Source of the DNA: UPXZ01 sp964498765
GTDB lineage: Bacteria; Bacteroidota; Bacteroidia; Bacteroidales; Paludibacteraceae
DNA length: 64,000 bases
NCBI GenBank assembly: GCA_964498765.1
Contig: CAZCIU010000001.1
Location: 56,875 to 120,874, forward strand
Direction: 5' to 3'
This document shows positions 53,930 through 62,205 of the stretch, one piece after another. The position numbers were made by a program, and so were the translations under genes. Within the stretch, counting starts at the first letter, position 1. Every line of letters begins with the position of its first letter. The notes under the pieces were generated by a model that saw nothing but the letters and a program-made list of their open reading frames with translations, was not told the DNA's origin and did not search any database.

Positions 53930-55624
53930 TTATCCAAACTTACTCTTCGCGATTTCTACAATTTCCTTTTCCAATAAATCGGCTTTTCGTTCCAATTCCT
54001 CCGCTTTCTCAATCATTTTTTCTACGAAAGCTTTGTCTTCCAGCCCAAATGCGTTGGTTTTTACGTTCAGTCCGGCACCCATCACGGCTGCTCGAAGCGC
54101 TAATCCGCCCACTCCGGCATCGGAAGCCGAATTTGGATTTCCGGTTTCGGCCATTGTTTTCACCATTTCCATGGCTTCGCAAGCCGTTTGCATCACGCGG
54201 AAAGGAATTTCCATAGCGTATTTCATCGCATCCTGAATGGCTTCGGCACGTTTTTGCTTTTCGGCCTTGGTGCTTTTCGGCAATCCGTAAGCTTCCATCA
54301 CCAGTTTGTAAGCGTTGGTGTCCTCGTCAATCAAATGGATCAGTTTTTCCTGCAAGGCTTTTCCGGTATCCGCCAGATTGGAAAATTCTTCCCAGCGCTC
54401 ATCCCATCCGCGTTTGTGAGCCGAAAGATTGGCTGTCATCATGCCCAGTGAAACGCCGAGCGCACCCATGCAAGCCGAAACCGAGCCACCGCCCGGCGCA
54501 GGGCTTTCGGATGCCGTTTCGTTGGCAAATTCCGTGAGCGTCATATCCACCAAGCGTTTTTGAGAATGGTCTTCCAACTGATATTCGATGATTTTCTTTT
54601 TCGGGTCAAATGGCGCCAAATCATCCAATCCAAGCGATTTAACGGCTATTTTGATAATTTCTTCGTCCGAAATTCCGGTGCTTCGGTGTTGTTTTTTCAG
54701 GAAATAACGACCCGTGTCAAGCATGATTTGTAAGGGGATCATGCCCACCAATTCCGAGCCTGTCACGCGAATTCCACGAACGGCAGACCGTTCGCACGCC
54801 GCTTCAAAAAGTTGGTGAAGCGAAGTAACCGTGGTGTCGGTCAAGTTGAATGAAAGTTGTGCAATTCCGTATTCTTCTATGTACCAGCCAATTCCTTTCA
54901 CGCCTTTCAGCATTCCGGGCGTGTAAACCGGATTTCCGTCGGCATCTTTCACAATTTTTCCGGTCAGCGGATTGCCTTCTCGCTTGATACGCCCTTTTTC
55001 ACGAATATCAAACGCGATGGAATTTGCCCAGCGGGTAGAAGTGGTGTTCAGATTGACGTTGTAGGCAATCAGGAAATTTCGTGCACTGACAGCCGTTGCT
55101 CCCGCTTTTTGGGCAGTTTCGGTAAATTCCGCCGGTCCAAAATCAGGTTTCCAATCTGGGTTAGTCAGTTTTTTCGGCAATCCTTCGTATTCGCCGGCAC
55201 GGCAAGCAGCCAGATTGCGACGTTTTTTCTCAGTGCAGGCAAATTCGTAAAAATAACCCGGAATGCCCAGCTCATCACCGATGCGTTTTCCAAGATTTCG
55301 AGCGTAAACCACCACCTCGTCCATCGTGATATTTTTTATTGGAATTAACGGCAAAACGTCTGTTGCTCCAAATCGCGGATGCTCGCCGTGATGCTTACTC
55401 ATATCAATTAGTTCAGCCGCTTTTTTCACTGCTCGAAACGCCGCTTCACAAACCGGTTCCGGTTCACCCACAAAAGTAAAAACCGTACGATTTGTCGCTT
55501 TTCCCGGATCAATATCAAGAAGTTTCACACCCTCCACCGATTTTATGGCGTCGGCTATCTGATTGATAATCTGCATATTGTTCCCCTCGCTAAAATTTGG
55601 AACGCATTCTATTAATTGGTTCAT
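53930..55624 (-). CDS. ftcD: bifunctional glutamate formimidoyltransferase / formimidoyl-THF cyclodeaminase
   Basis: The 564-residue enzyme joins two steps of histidine breakdown. The N-terminal formiminotransferase (about 1-300; LIECVPNFSEGNN at the start, HGEHPRFGATDVLPL and ITMDEVVVYARNLG) moves the formimino group of formiminoglutamate to tetrahydrofolate, giving glutamate. The C-terminal FTCD_C domain (about 350-564; ESPAPGGGSVSACMGALG) releases ammonia to give methenyl-THF. The fused form resembles the animal enzyme; in other bacteria the domains are often separate. The ATG at 55624 lies 8 bp from an 8-nt tandem array, which forms its leader. It ends the hut run. Confidence 0.95.
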   Translation of the reverse strand: MNQLIECVPNFSEGNNMQIINQIADAIKSVEGVKLLDIDPGKATNRTVFTFVGEPEPVCEAAFRAVKKAAELIDMSKHHGEHPRFGATDVLPLIPIKNITMDEVVVYARNLGKRIGDELGIPGYFYEFACTEKKRRNLAACRAGEYEGLPKKLTNPDWKPDFGPAEFTETAQKAGATAVSARNFLIAYNVNLNTTSTRWANSIAFDIREKGRIKREGNPLTGKIVKDADGNPVYTPGMLKGVKGIGWYIEEYGIAQLSFNLTDTTVTSLHQLFEAACERSAVRGIRVTGSELVGMIPLQIMLDTGRYFLKKQHRSTGISDEEIIKIAVKSLGLDDLAPFDPKKKIIEYQLEDHSQKRLVDMTLTEFANETASESPAPGGGSVSACMGALGVSLGMMTANLSAHKRGWDERWEEFSNLADTGKALQEKLIHLIDEDTNAYKLVMEAYGLPKSTKAEKQKRAEAIQDAMKYAMEIPFRVMQTACEAMEMVKTMAETGNPNSASDAGVGGLALRAAVMGAGLNVKTNAFGLEDKAFVEKMIEKAEELERKADLLEKEIVEIAKSKFG

Positions 55625-55632
55625 AGTTTATT

Positions 55633-55860
55633 AGTTGAATAGTTGAATAGTTGAATAGTTGAATAGTTGAATAGTTGAATAGTTGANNNNNNNNNNNNNN
55701 NNNNNNNNNNNNNNNNNNNNNNNNNNNNNNNNNNNNNNNNNNNNNNNNNNNNNNNNNNNNNNNNNNNNNNNNNNNNNNNNNNNNNNGAATAGTTGAATAG
55801 TTGAATAGTTGAATAGTTGAATAGTTGAATAGTTGAATAGTTGAATAGTAAAATAGTTGA
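55633..55860. repeat. 8-nt tandem array (AGTTGAAT unit) interrupted by gap
   Basis: About 6.75 perfect copies lie left of the N-gap (55633-55686) and seven further copies plus a degenerate one right of it (55791-55860). The array begins 8 bp upstream of the ftcD ATG. The true copy number is unknown. Confidence 0.93.
55687..55786. other. assembly gap of 100 N
   Basis: The exact round length indicates a placeholder of unknown true size. Both flanks are the 8-nt array, so the join is probably an unresolved repeat. Confidence 0.97.
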
Positions 55861-55891
55861 TAGTAAATAGTTTATTAGTAAATTATTAAAT

Positions 55892-55934
55892 TCTGTGAAA
55901 ATCCGCCAAATCCGTGTCATCCGCGTCCAATCCT
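55892..55934. repeat. degenerate ATCCG repeat after hutI stop
   Basis: ATCCG-type units recur about every 11 nt and end 7 bp from the hutI stop codon. Related tracts lie at 57891-57930 and 60153-60195. Confidence 0.7.
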
Positions 55935-55941
55935 TATTAAA

Positions 55942-57171
55942 TCACCGCAAAGGCGTCATCTGCCTATACAAAATCTCTCGAAAATCATTTGTTCTAAAAA
56001 CAATAAAATCGGCTTTATTTCCTTGTTTCAAAATGCCGATATCATATCGTTTCAAAGCTTTTGCTGCACGACAAGTCATTGCAGCCCAGGTTTCAGCCAT
56101 CGAAAGTTTTTCATATGCTCCAAGAATTGCCGCTTGAACCAGCAAATTTCCCATCGGTGCGCTACCCGGGTTCCAATCCGATGCGATAACCAGCGAGCAA
56201 CCGGCGTCCAGCAGTTTTCGAGCCGGTGCGAACCGCTCTCCCAATCCCAATGATGCACCCGGAAGTACCACAGGAATGACATTGCTTTTTACCAAAATAG
56301 CTATTTCCTTTTCATCCGCATATTCGAGATGATCGATGGAAACTGCGTCAAATTCTACTGCCAGAGAAGCACAATCATTTGAAAATTGGTCGCCGTGAAT
56401 AACCACATCAAAGCTCATTTTCTTTGCTTCGGTGAGATAATATTTTGCATCGTCAATCGAAAATGCTCCTTTTTCAACAAAAATATCTACCCGATTTGTC
56501 AGATTTTGCTTTTTTACTTCCGGCAAAAGATTTTCAACGATATGTTGTAAATAATCCCGTTCATTTCCGGCAAAATCTTTCGGTTTCATGTGTGCTGCCA
56601 GGCAAGTGGGAACTAATTCCGAACGACATTTCTCATTTGCCAGTTTGATGGCTTTGAGCATTTTGAGTTCTTGCTCCACGGAAAGTCCATAACCGCTTTT
56701 CACTTCGATGGTAGTAATGCCTTGTTGGTAAGACTTTTCAGCTTTTTTAACGGTCAAAGAAACCAATTCATCCAAACTTGCTTCACGCGTTTTCTGCACC
56801 GTATCCCAGATACCACCGCCGGCCGACGCAATTTCGAGATAAGTCTTTCCCGCCAATCGCATCGCGTAATCCCTCGCCCGCGAACCAGCCCAACAAATAT
56901 GCGTATGCACGTCAATCATTCCCGGCAGGCACACATTTTCCCCTTCGAAAAATTGCACCTCCGCATCAGGATTTTCGTTTCGCAATTGTTCGAAATTTCC
57001 AACCGCCAATATCTGCCCTTTTTCATGCAAAATTCCACCATTCGGAATAATTTCCAATTGTTCATCGGATATTTTTCCACGAAGTGGCAAGTTGTCCATG
57101 GTCAGTAGTTGGGTGAATGGACCGGATAATGTGGTTAATTGGTTGTATGGTTGATTGGTTAAATGGCTCAT
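55942..57171 (-). CDS. hutI: imidazolonepropionase
   Basis: This 409-residue amidohydrolase opens imidazolone propionate to formiminoglutamate. The metal site starts with DVHTHICWAGSRARDYAMR (about residues 88-106, HxH), followed by ASAGGGIWDTV, an EVKSGYGLS segment, the later HGDQFSND and the ASDWNPGSAP loop with the conserved Asp. Residues 1-12 (MSHLTNQPYNQL) are encoded largely by an 8-nt degenerate repeat and are not family-like; homology seems to begin near GPFTQLL. The real start may therefore be uncertain. The IS200-type element lies upstream, between hutU and hutI. Confidence 0.94.
   Translation of the reverse strand: MSHLTNQPYNQLTTLSGPFTQLLTMDNLPLRGKISDEQLEIIPNGGILHEKGQILAVGNFEQLRNENPDAEVQFFEGENVCLPGMIDVHTHICWAGSRARDYAMRLAGKTYLEIASAGGGIWDTVQKTREASLDELVSLTVKKAEKSYQQGITTIEVKSGYGLSVEQELKMLKAIKLANEKCRSELVPTCLAAHMKPKDFAGNERDYLQHIVENLLPEVKKQNLTNRVDIFVEKGAFSIDDAKYYLTEAKKMSFDVVIHGDQFSNDCASLAVEFDAVSIDHLEYADEKEIAILVKSNVIPVVLPGASLGLGERFAPARKLLDAGCSLVIASDWNPGSAPMGNLLVQAAILGAYEKLSMAETWAAMTCRAAKALKRYDIGILKQGNKADFIVFRTNDFREILYRQMTPLR
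57129..57168. repeat. degenerate 8-nt tandem array inside the hutI 5' end
   Basis: Five units of pattern nnnTGGTT (the last nnnTGGCT) run without interruption through the first codons of hutI. The unit is not a multiple of three. Confidence 0.75.
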
Positions 57172-57211
57172 TTTTATCGAGAATTTTTGTCAATGATAAA
57201 ATGTGTTATTT

Positions 57212-57880
57212 CTTCGGGCTGAAAGCCCAATTTATTTCAGCCCAATGCAAAGTGAAGCGACGCGTTGGGTTAACGGATATTTACCAGAATTAACGCCCTG
57301 AAAGGGCAATTTAAAATCAATCTGTCCACAGATAAGTTTCATTGTATTCAATTCCATATTCTTTCAAAAATAATAAATATTCTTCTTGAAATGACATTTT
57401 CTTGTGATGTTCTTCTTGGTTTTCAATGTATTTCTTTGTTTTGTCGTGTAAGGATGGACTGACAGAAAAACCACCGTAACCGCCTTGCCAAGCAAAATTT
57501 TTGTAATAATCTCCCTTGGTCTTTATCCAACGGCTGCTATGACGTTTAACTTCTTCTGCCAATTTTGCTAACGCAATATTTTTTGACATCACACAAAGAA
57601 TATGAAAATGATCCTCAACGCCGTTTATGATTATTGGAATACAATCTAAATCTTTTAATATTGAACCCATATAGGCATACAACTCACTCTTATCCTCTTT
57701 TTTGATTAATGGACATGTGGTTTTGATATGTGAAATCAAGTGTACGTATAGTTTAGATAAAGATTGTGCCATAATTCATACTTTTAACCTACCCTTTCAG
57801 GGCGCAGTTCCGAGTGTGTATCGCTTACCCAAGGCGTTGCCATTGGGTTGAAATAAGTTATCCTTTCAGGACGCAAAAAA
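57212..57880. mobile_element. IS200-type element with transposase, copy 1
   Basis: A left end with the palindromes GGGCTGAAAGCCC, a CCCAAT...GTTGGG pair and GCCCTGAAAGGGC (57216-57308), and a right end with CCCTTTCAGGG, a CCCAAGG...ATTGGG pair and TCCTTTCAGGA (57791-57871), enclose the transposase gene. Subterminal hairpins and no obvious long terminal inverted repeat fit IS200/IS605 elements. It sits between hutI and hutU. Exact ends are not certain. Confidence 0.75.
57317..57772 (-). CDS. IS200/IS605-type Y1 transposase
   Basis: This 151-residue HUH single-strand transposase has the His-x-His motif GVEDHFHILC at about residues 51-60. The catalytic tyrosine lies in KKYIENQEEHHKKMSF (about 113-128), in the usual order and spacing for the TnpA family. 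It cuts and joins hairpin-flanked single-stranded ends. Full length and intact, with no accessory TnpB gene beside it. It lies on the minus strand between palindromic ends. The REP-associated (RAYT) subgroup is an alternative label. Confidence 0.9.
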   Translation of the reverse strand: MAQSLSKLYVHLISHIKTTCPLIKKEDKSELYAYMGSILKDLDCIPIIINGVEDHFHILCVMSKNIALAKLAEEVKRHSSRWIKTKGDYYKNFAWQGGYGGFSVSPSLHDKTKKYIENQEEHHKKMSFQEEYLLFLKEYGIEYNETYLWTD

Positions 57881-57890
57881 ATAATATAAA

Positions 57891-57930
57891 AAACCGCGCA
57901 ATCCGTTTAATCCACGTTATCCGTGTTCTA
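57891..57930. repeat. degenerate ATCCG repeat after hutU stop
   Basis: Units such as ATCCGTTTA, ATCCACGTT and ATCCGTGTT directly abut the hutU stop codon at 57931. Confidence 0.7.
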
Positions 57931-59592
57931 TTATGGTTTTAACGGCAAATTCTTCTTCGCCCTTTCATAGCCTGCATCGGCGTGACGGTAAACACCCATG
58001 GCAGGGTCATTAAACAGCACGCGTCGAAGACATTCATCCGCACGGTCGGTACCATCGGCAACAACGACCATCCCGGCATGCTGTGAATAACCGATACCTA
58101 CGCCGCCACCGTGATGGAACGAAACCCAGGTAGCTCCGCCGGCTGTGTTCGACATTAAATTCAGCAATGCCCAGTCCGAAACCGCATCCGAACCGTCGAG
58201 CATGCCTTCGGTTTCCCGGTTGGGTGATGCCACAGAACCGCAATCCAAGTGGTCGCGACCAATCACAATCGGCGCTTTCACATTTCCTTCCCGAACCAAC
58301 TGATTGAACATCAATCCGGCTTTCTCGCGCTCGTTCATTCCGAGCCAGCAAATCCGGCTTGGTAATCCTTGGAATGCAATTCTGTCTTTCGCTTCTGTCA
58401 ACCATTTTATTAAATGCGTATTTTCAGGAAATAATTCCATCAAAGCACGGTCGGTCGTGAAAATATCTTCCGGATCGCCGGAAAGTGCCGCCCAACGGAA
58501 TGGACCTTGTCCGTCGCAGAAAAGCGGACGGATAAATTTAGGAACAAATCCTTGGTAGTCAAAAGCATTTTTTTCGCCTCCCTGACGGGCAAATTCACGC
58601 AAATTATTTCCGTAATCAAATGTAACAGCACCACGATTTTGCATTTCGAGCATAAAACCTACGTGTCGAGCCATGCTTTTCAATGAAAGTTCACGGTATT
58701 TGTCAGGTGCTGATTTTCTCATTTCAAGAGCTTCCGCAAGCGAAATTCCATTTGGAACGTAGCCGAAAAGTGGATCGTGAGCCGAGGTTTGGTCGGTCAG
58801 CATATCGGGAATAAGATTGTCTTTCAGCAGTTTTTCCAACATATCGCCCGCGTCACTCACCAAACCGATGGAAATTGCCTTGCCTTTTTCAACAGCATCG
58901 CGCAACCAAGCCACCGCTTCATCGTAGCTGTACGTCATTTTATCGATGTATTTGGTTTCCAAGCGTTTTTTTATCCGTTCGGGATCCACGTCCGCGCCCA
59001 AAAATGCTGCTCCGGCAAGCGTTGCGGCCAATGGTTGAGCGCCACCCATTCCGCCCAATCCGGCAGAACAAATCCAGCGGTGTTTCAGATTACCTTCAAA
59101 ATGCTGACGTCCCGCTTCGGCGAATGTCTCGTAAGTTCCTTGCAAAATGCCCTGCGAACCGATATAAATCCAGCTTCCGGCGGTCATTTGTCCGTACATC
59201 ATCAGTCCACGCGATTTCAATTCTTCGAAATGCTCCCACGTAGCCCAAGCCGGCACAAGATTGCTGTTTGCAATTAAAACTCTCGGTGCTTCGGGATGCG
59301 TTCGTACGATGCCTACGGGTTTTCCCGACTGTACGAGCAAGGAATGATTTTCGTCCAATTCCAACAGAATACGGATAATTTCGCGAAGAGCGTCCAGGTT
59401 GCGGGCTGCTTGCCCTGTTCCGCCGTACACGATTAAATTGGCTGGATCTTCCGCCACTTCACGATCCAAATTGTTGAGTAACATACGCAATGGCGCTTCT
59501 GTCTGCCACGATTTTGCGTTGAGCGTACTTCCGTGCGGTGCCCGATAATTCGGGTGGGAAGCGTAGGTGTTAAGAAATTCTGTGTAGTTCAT
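57931..59592 (-). CDS. hutU: urocanate hydratase
   Basis: This 553-residue NAD+-dependent enzyme hydrates urocanate to imidazolone propionate; NAD+ here acts as an electrophile. Visible family blocks are VYGGTGQAARN, GQMTAGSWIYIGSQGILQGT, RWICSAGLGGMGGAQPLAA, the NAD-site IGLVSDAGD, DQTSAHDPLFGYVP, and HHGGGVGIGYSQHAG near the C-terminus. All are intact and in order. It is separated from hutH by about 610 bp of repeat DNA, and from hutI by the transposase element. Confidence 0.96.
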   Translation of the reverse strand: MNYTEFLNTYASHPNYRAPHGSTLNAKSWQTEAPLRMLLNNLDREVAEDPANLIVYGGTGQAARNLDALREIIRILLELDENHSLLVQSGKPVGIVRTHPEAPRVLIANSNLVPAWATWEHFEELKSRGLMMYGQMTAGSWIYIGSQGILQGTYETFAEAGRQHFEGNLKHRWICSAGLGGMGGAQPLAATLAGAAFLGADVDPERIKKRLETKYIDKMTYSYDEAVAWLRDAVEKGKAISIGLVSDAGDMLEKLLKDNLIPDMLTDQTSAHDPLFGYVPNGISLAEALEMRKSAPDKYRELSLKSMARHVGFMLEMQNRGAVTFDYGNNLREFARQGGEKNAFDYQGFVPKFIRPLFCDGQGPFRWAALSGDPEDIFTTDRALMELFPENTHLIKWLTEAKDRIAFQGLPSRICWLGMNEREKAGLMFNQLVREGNVKAPIVIGRDHLDCGSVASPNRETEGMLDGSDAVSDWALLNLMSNTAGGATWVSFHHGGGVGIGYSQHAGMVVVADGTDRADECLRRVLFNDPAMGVYRHADAGYERAKKNLPLKP

Positions 59593-59664
59593 ATCTGATT
59601 TACGATTACATAATTTACGATTGGAAATGTTAAATACTTTTCAAAAAAGGATTTCCGTTTAGGT

Positions 59665-60081
59665 TTCGGGCTGAAAGCCTAACTTATTTCAGCCCAATGC
59701 AAAGCGAAGCGACGCGTTGGGTTAATGGATATTTCCCACAAATTACGCCCTGAAAGGGCAACTTAAAAAGTCAATNNNNNNNNNNNNNNNNNNNNNNNNN
59801 NNNNNNNNNNNNNNNNNNNNNNNNNNNNNNNNNNNNNNNNNNNNNNNNNNNNNNNNNNNNNNNNNNNNNNNNNNNGTTAATGGATATTTCCCACAAATTA
59901 CGCCCTGAAAGGGCAACTTAAAAAGTCAATTTGTCAACAAATAAGTTTCGTTAGTTTTAATTTGGTATTTTTTTTAAAACAACAAACTTTTTTAACTTGC
60001 CCTTTCAGGGCGCAGTTCCGAGTGAGTATTGTTTACCCAAGGCGTTGCCGTTGGGTTGAATTAAGTTGTCCTTTCAGGACG
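59665..60081. mobile_element. deleted second copy of the IS200-type element
   Basis: The left-end palindromes (59668-59759) and right-end palindromes (59999-60080) match copy 1 closely. Between them only the last codons of the transposase gene remain on the minus strand (TNETYLLTN-stop against YNETYLWTD-stop in copy 1). The element lies between hutU and hutH and is probably non-autonomous. An N-gap interrupts it. Confidence 0.8.
59776..59875. other. assembly gap of 100 N flanked by a 55-nt duplication
   Basis: The 55 nt before the gap (59721-59775) equal the 55 nt after it (59876-59930). That is the pattern left when two contigs overlapping by one k-mer are joined with placeholder N; the gap may have no real content. 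Confidence 0.9.
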
Positions 60082-60152
60082 AAATCAAATTTGTATCCCT
60101 TTTTATAAGAAATTTGTGTTAATTCTTTCATTTCGTGTCATTTGTGTTCAAA

Positions 60153-60195
60153 AAAATCCGTGAAAATCTGCTCAATCCGCATTATCCGTGTCCCA
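60153..60195. repeat. degenerate ATCCG repeat after hutH stop
   Basis: Units ATCCGTGAAA, ATCTGCTCA, ATCCGCATT and ATCCGTGTC lie 12 bp from the hutH stop codon, in the same orientation as the two other copies. Confidence 0.7.
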
Positions 60196-60206
60196 TAAAA
60201 AGGCAT

Positions 60207-61787
60207 TTACAACCCAAACACCTCATCCGTTTCATTTTTCAAATCAATCCGGTGTTTTTTAGCTGTGGCATTCAGGCGATGGATGATTTCTTTGGATTGA
60301 AGCAGTTTGATGGCTTTTTCGATGTCGCCGTAGAAAAGTCGGTCGGTATCGGCAAAGCTGATGTGCTCGCGGATTAGGTCGTGCATTTCATCGAGCAGGA
60401 TGTTCGATTTCATTGGCTTGCGGAAATCAAAGCCTTGCGCTGCCGTAATCATTTCGATAGCCAGGATTTTTTCCAAATTTTCCACAATTCGTAAACTTTT
60501 CCGTCCGGAAATAGAACCCATACTCACGTGATCTTCTTGCCCGAGCGAAGTTGGGATGCTGTCGGCACTCGCCGGGAAGCAGAGTGATTTATTTTCGCTG
60601 ACCAAAGCCGCCGTGCTGTACTGTAAAATCATAAATCCGGAATTCAAACCTGTGTGTTCCATCAGCAATTTAGGCAAATCAGGCGTGCTTGCCATCATCG
60701 AAAGGTAGATGCGGCGGTCGGAAATATTGCCCAGTTCGGCAGCTGCCAAACCGGCATAATCAAGCGGAAGTGCAATCGGTTGACCGTGGAAATGTCCGCC
60801 ACTGATGGTTTTTTCTTCGGTGAAAACTATCGGATTATCGGTCACGGAATTTATTTCGGTCAGAATAGTGTCTTTGAGATGCAGCCACGCATTGCGCGAA
60901 GCACCGTGTACCTGCGGGATACAGCGAAGCGAATAAGGATCCTGCACGCGGCCACATTTTTGGTGTGATTTCACGATCTCGGAATGCGAAAGCAGTTTCC
61001 GCATCCGCGAAGCCACGTACATGCCGCCCGAGTGCGGACGCAATTGGTGAAGTTCTTCGTCGAAAGGTTTCACGGAACCCATCATCGCTTCCAGGTTCAT
61101 AGCGGCGATGATATCGGCGTGATCCAGGCAGTTTTGCATTTTTTCCAACAAAATAATGCCGTGTGCAGCCATAAACTGCGTTCCATTTATCAATGCCAAA
61201 CCTTCTTTTGGACCTAATTCAACGGGTTTTAAGTCGAATTTTTCCAATACAGTTTCAATCGGCACTCGTTCATTCTCAAAATTCACTGTTCCCATTCCAA
61301 TTAAAGGCAGGAAAAGATGTGAAAGCGGCGCCAAATCACCCGAAGCACCCACGGAACCCTGTTCGGGAACGCACGGAATTACGTTGTTATCGATGTGCCA
61401 AAGAATACGTTCCACGGTTTCTACCGCCACGCCCGAATAACCTTTGCAAAGCGCGTGCAGCTTCAAAATCAGCATCAGTTTGGCAATTTCATTATCAATA
61501 AAATTTCCCACGCCCACACTGTGGCTCATCAGCAGGTTGTATTGCAGCTGCTTGGTTTCGTCCTTGTCAATCAGCGACGTGCAGAGCGGCCCAAAACCGG
61601 TGTTGATGCCGTAAACGATTTTCTTTTTACTAACGATGTTTTTGACCACTTCCTGATTGGCTTTTACGCGTGAAATGGTTTCAGCAGTGAGTTTGCCTTT
61701 GATTGCGCCGCGGACAATGCCGAGAGCGGTTGCAATGGTGAGAAAGTCCTCGCCGTAGCGAAAGATTTTGGGTGTTTGTGTTTTCAT
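60207..61787 (-). CDS. hutH: histidine ammonia-lyase
   Basis: This 526-residue lyase removes ammonia from histidine to give urocanate. The Ala148-Ser149-Gly150 triad (GSVGASGDLAPLSH), which cyclises to the MIO cofactor, is intact. Other blocks are VYGINTGFG (with the catalytic Tyr), LINGTQFMAA, and QDPYSLRCIPQVHG. Length is usual. It is the promoter-proximal hut gene; a -7 box lies 22 bp upstream of the start codon. HutH is the first committed step, so the promoter here probably controls the hut genes, unless internal promoters in the repeats exist. Confidence 0.96.
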   Translation of the reverse strand: MKTQTPKIFRYGEDFLTIATALGIVRGAIKGKLTAETISRVKANQEVVKNIVSKKKIVYGINTGFGPLCTSLIDKDETKQLQYNLLMSHSVGVGNFIDNEIAKLMLILKLHALCKGYSGVAVETVERILWHIDNNVIPCVPEQGSVGASGDLAPLSHLFLPLIGMGTVNFENERVPIETVLEKFDLKPVELGPKEGLALINGTQFMAAHGIILLEKMQNCLDHADIIAAMNLEAMMGSVKPFDEELHQLRPHSGGMYVASRMRKLLSHSEIVKSHQKCGRVQDPYSLRCIPQVHGASRNAWLHLKDTILTEINSVTDNPIVFTEEKTISGGHFHGQPIALPLDYAGLAAAELGNISDRRIYLSMMASTPDLPKLLMEHTGLNSGFMILQYSTAALVSENKSLCFPASADSIPTSLGQEDHVSMGSISGRKSLRIVENLEKILAIEMITAAQGFDFRKPMKSNILLDEMHDLIREHISFADTDRLFYGDIEKAIKLLQSKEIIHRLNATAKKHRIDLKNETDEVFGL

Positions 61788-61808
61788 GGGTAAATAATCA
61801 TTTTGCTA

Positions 61809-61816
61809 CAAATATA
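61809..61816 (-). promoter_or_regulatory. -7 element for hutH
   Basis: Minus-strand TATATTTG lies 22 bp before the ATG at 61787. No TTG lies at the expected -33, so an activator may be needed. Confidence 0.5.
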
Positions 61817-62205
61817 GCGATAATTTCGAGAAATGAATGAATGATTATTCGGAATTTTCAAGAATAATTCGCTTTTTTGTGTCAAAAAGTTAATATTACT
61901 TGTTGCCGTTATGTAAAAGCAAATTTATCCAAAAAAACTTGACTTGACAAATTTTAGGTGGGAATTAAAGATTATATGAGTTGAATTAAAAGAAGCAATC
62001 TCGACTTTATAAAAACATAGTGAACAATAGCTCTATTTGCCCTTTATTTTGAAAGTCGAGAACATAGTTTAAAAATATCGAAGATATTTTTCTCTATGTT
62101 TCCGAAAACACGAGAATAAACATTTATTATCGATGTTTTCTACTGTTTTGAATAAAAGCAGGAAGACTTCAAAAAGAAAAGCCAACTTTTCAGAAAGAAT
62201 ATATG
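61817..62205. other. intergenic region between hutH and the MATE gene
   Basis: Apart from the hutH -7 box and the hairpin at 62061-62100, I see AT-rich sequence without an ORF worth calling. Confidence 0.5.
62061..62100. repeat. long interrupted inverted repeat
   Basis: AACATAG (62061-62067) pairs with CTATGTT (62094-62100), and AAAAATATC (62071-62079) with GATATTTTT (62083-62091), around a GAA loop. There is no T run beyond it, so it is not a classical terminator. Confidence 0.6.

Noticed and set aside
55633..55860. CRISPR array
   Set aside because: The unit is 8 nt with no spacers and no cas genes nearby; it is a simple tandem repeat.
55621..55920. ORF reading through the 8-nt array and N-gap
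   Set aside because: A product of translating the repeat (Ser-Thr-Ile-Gln-Leu-Phe-Asn-Tyr); it contains undefined sequence.
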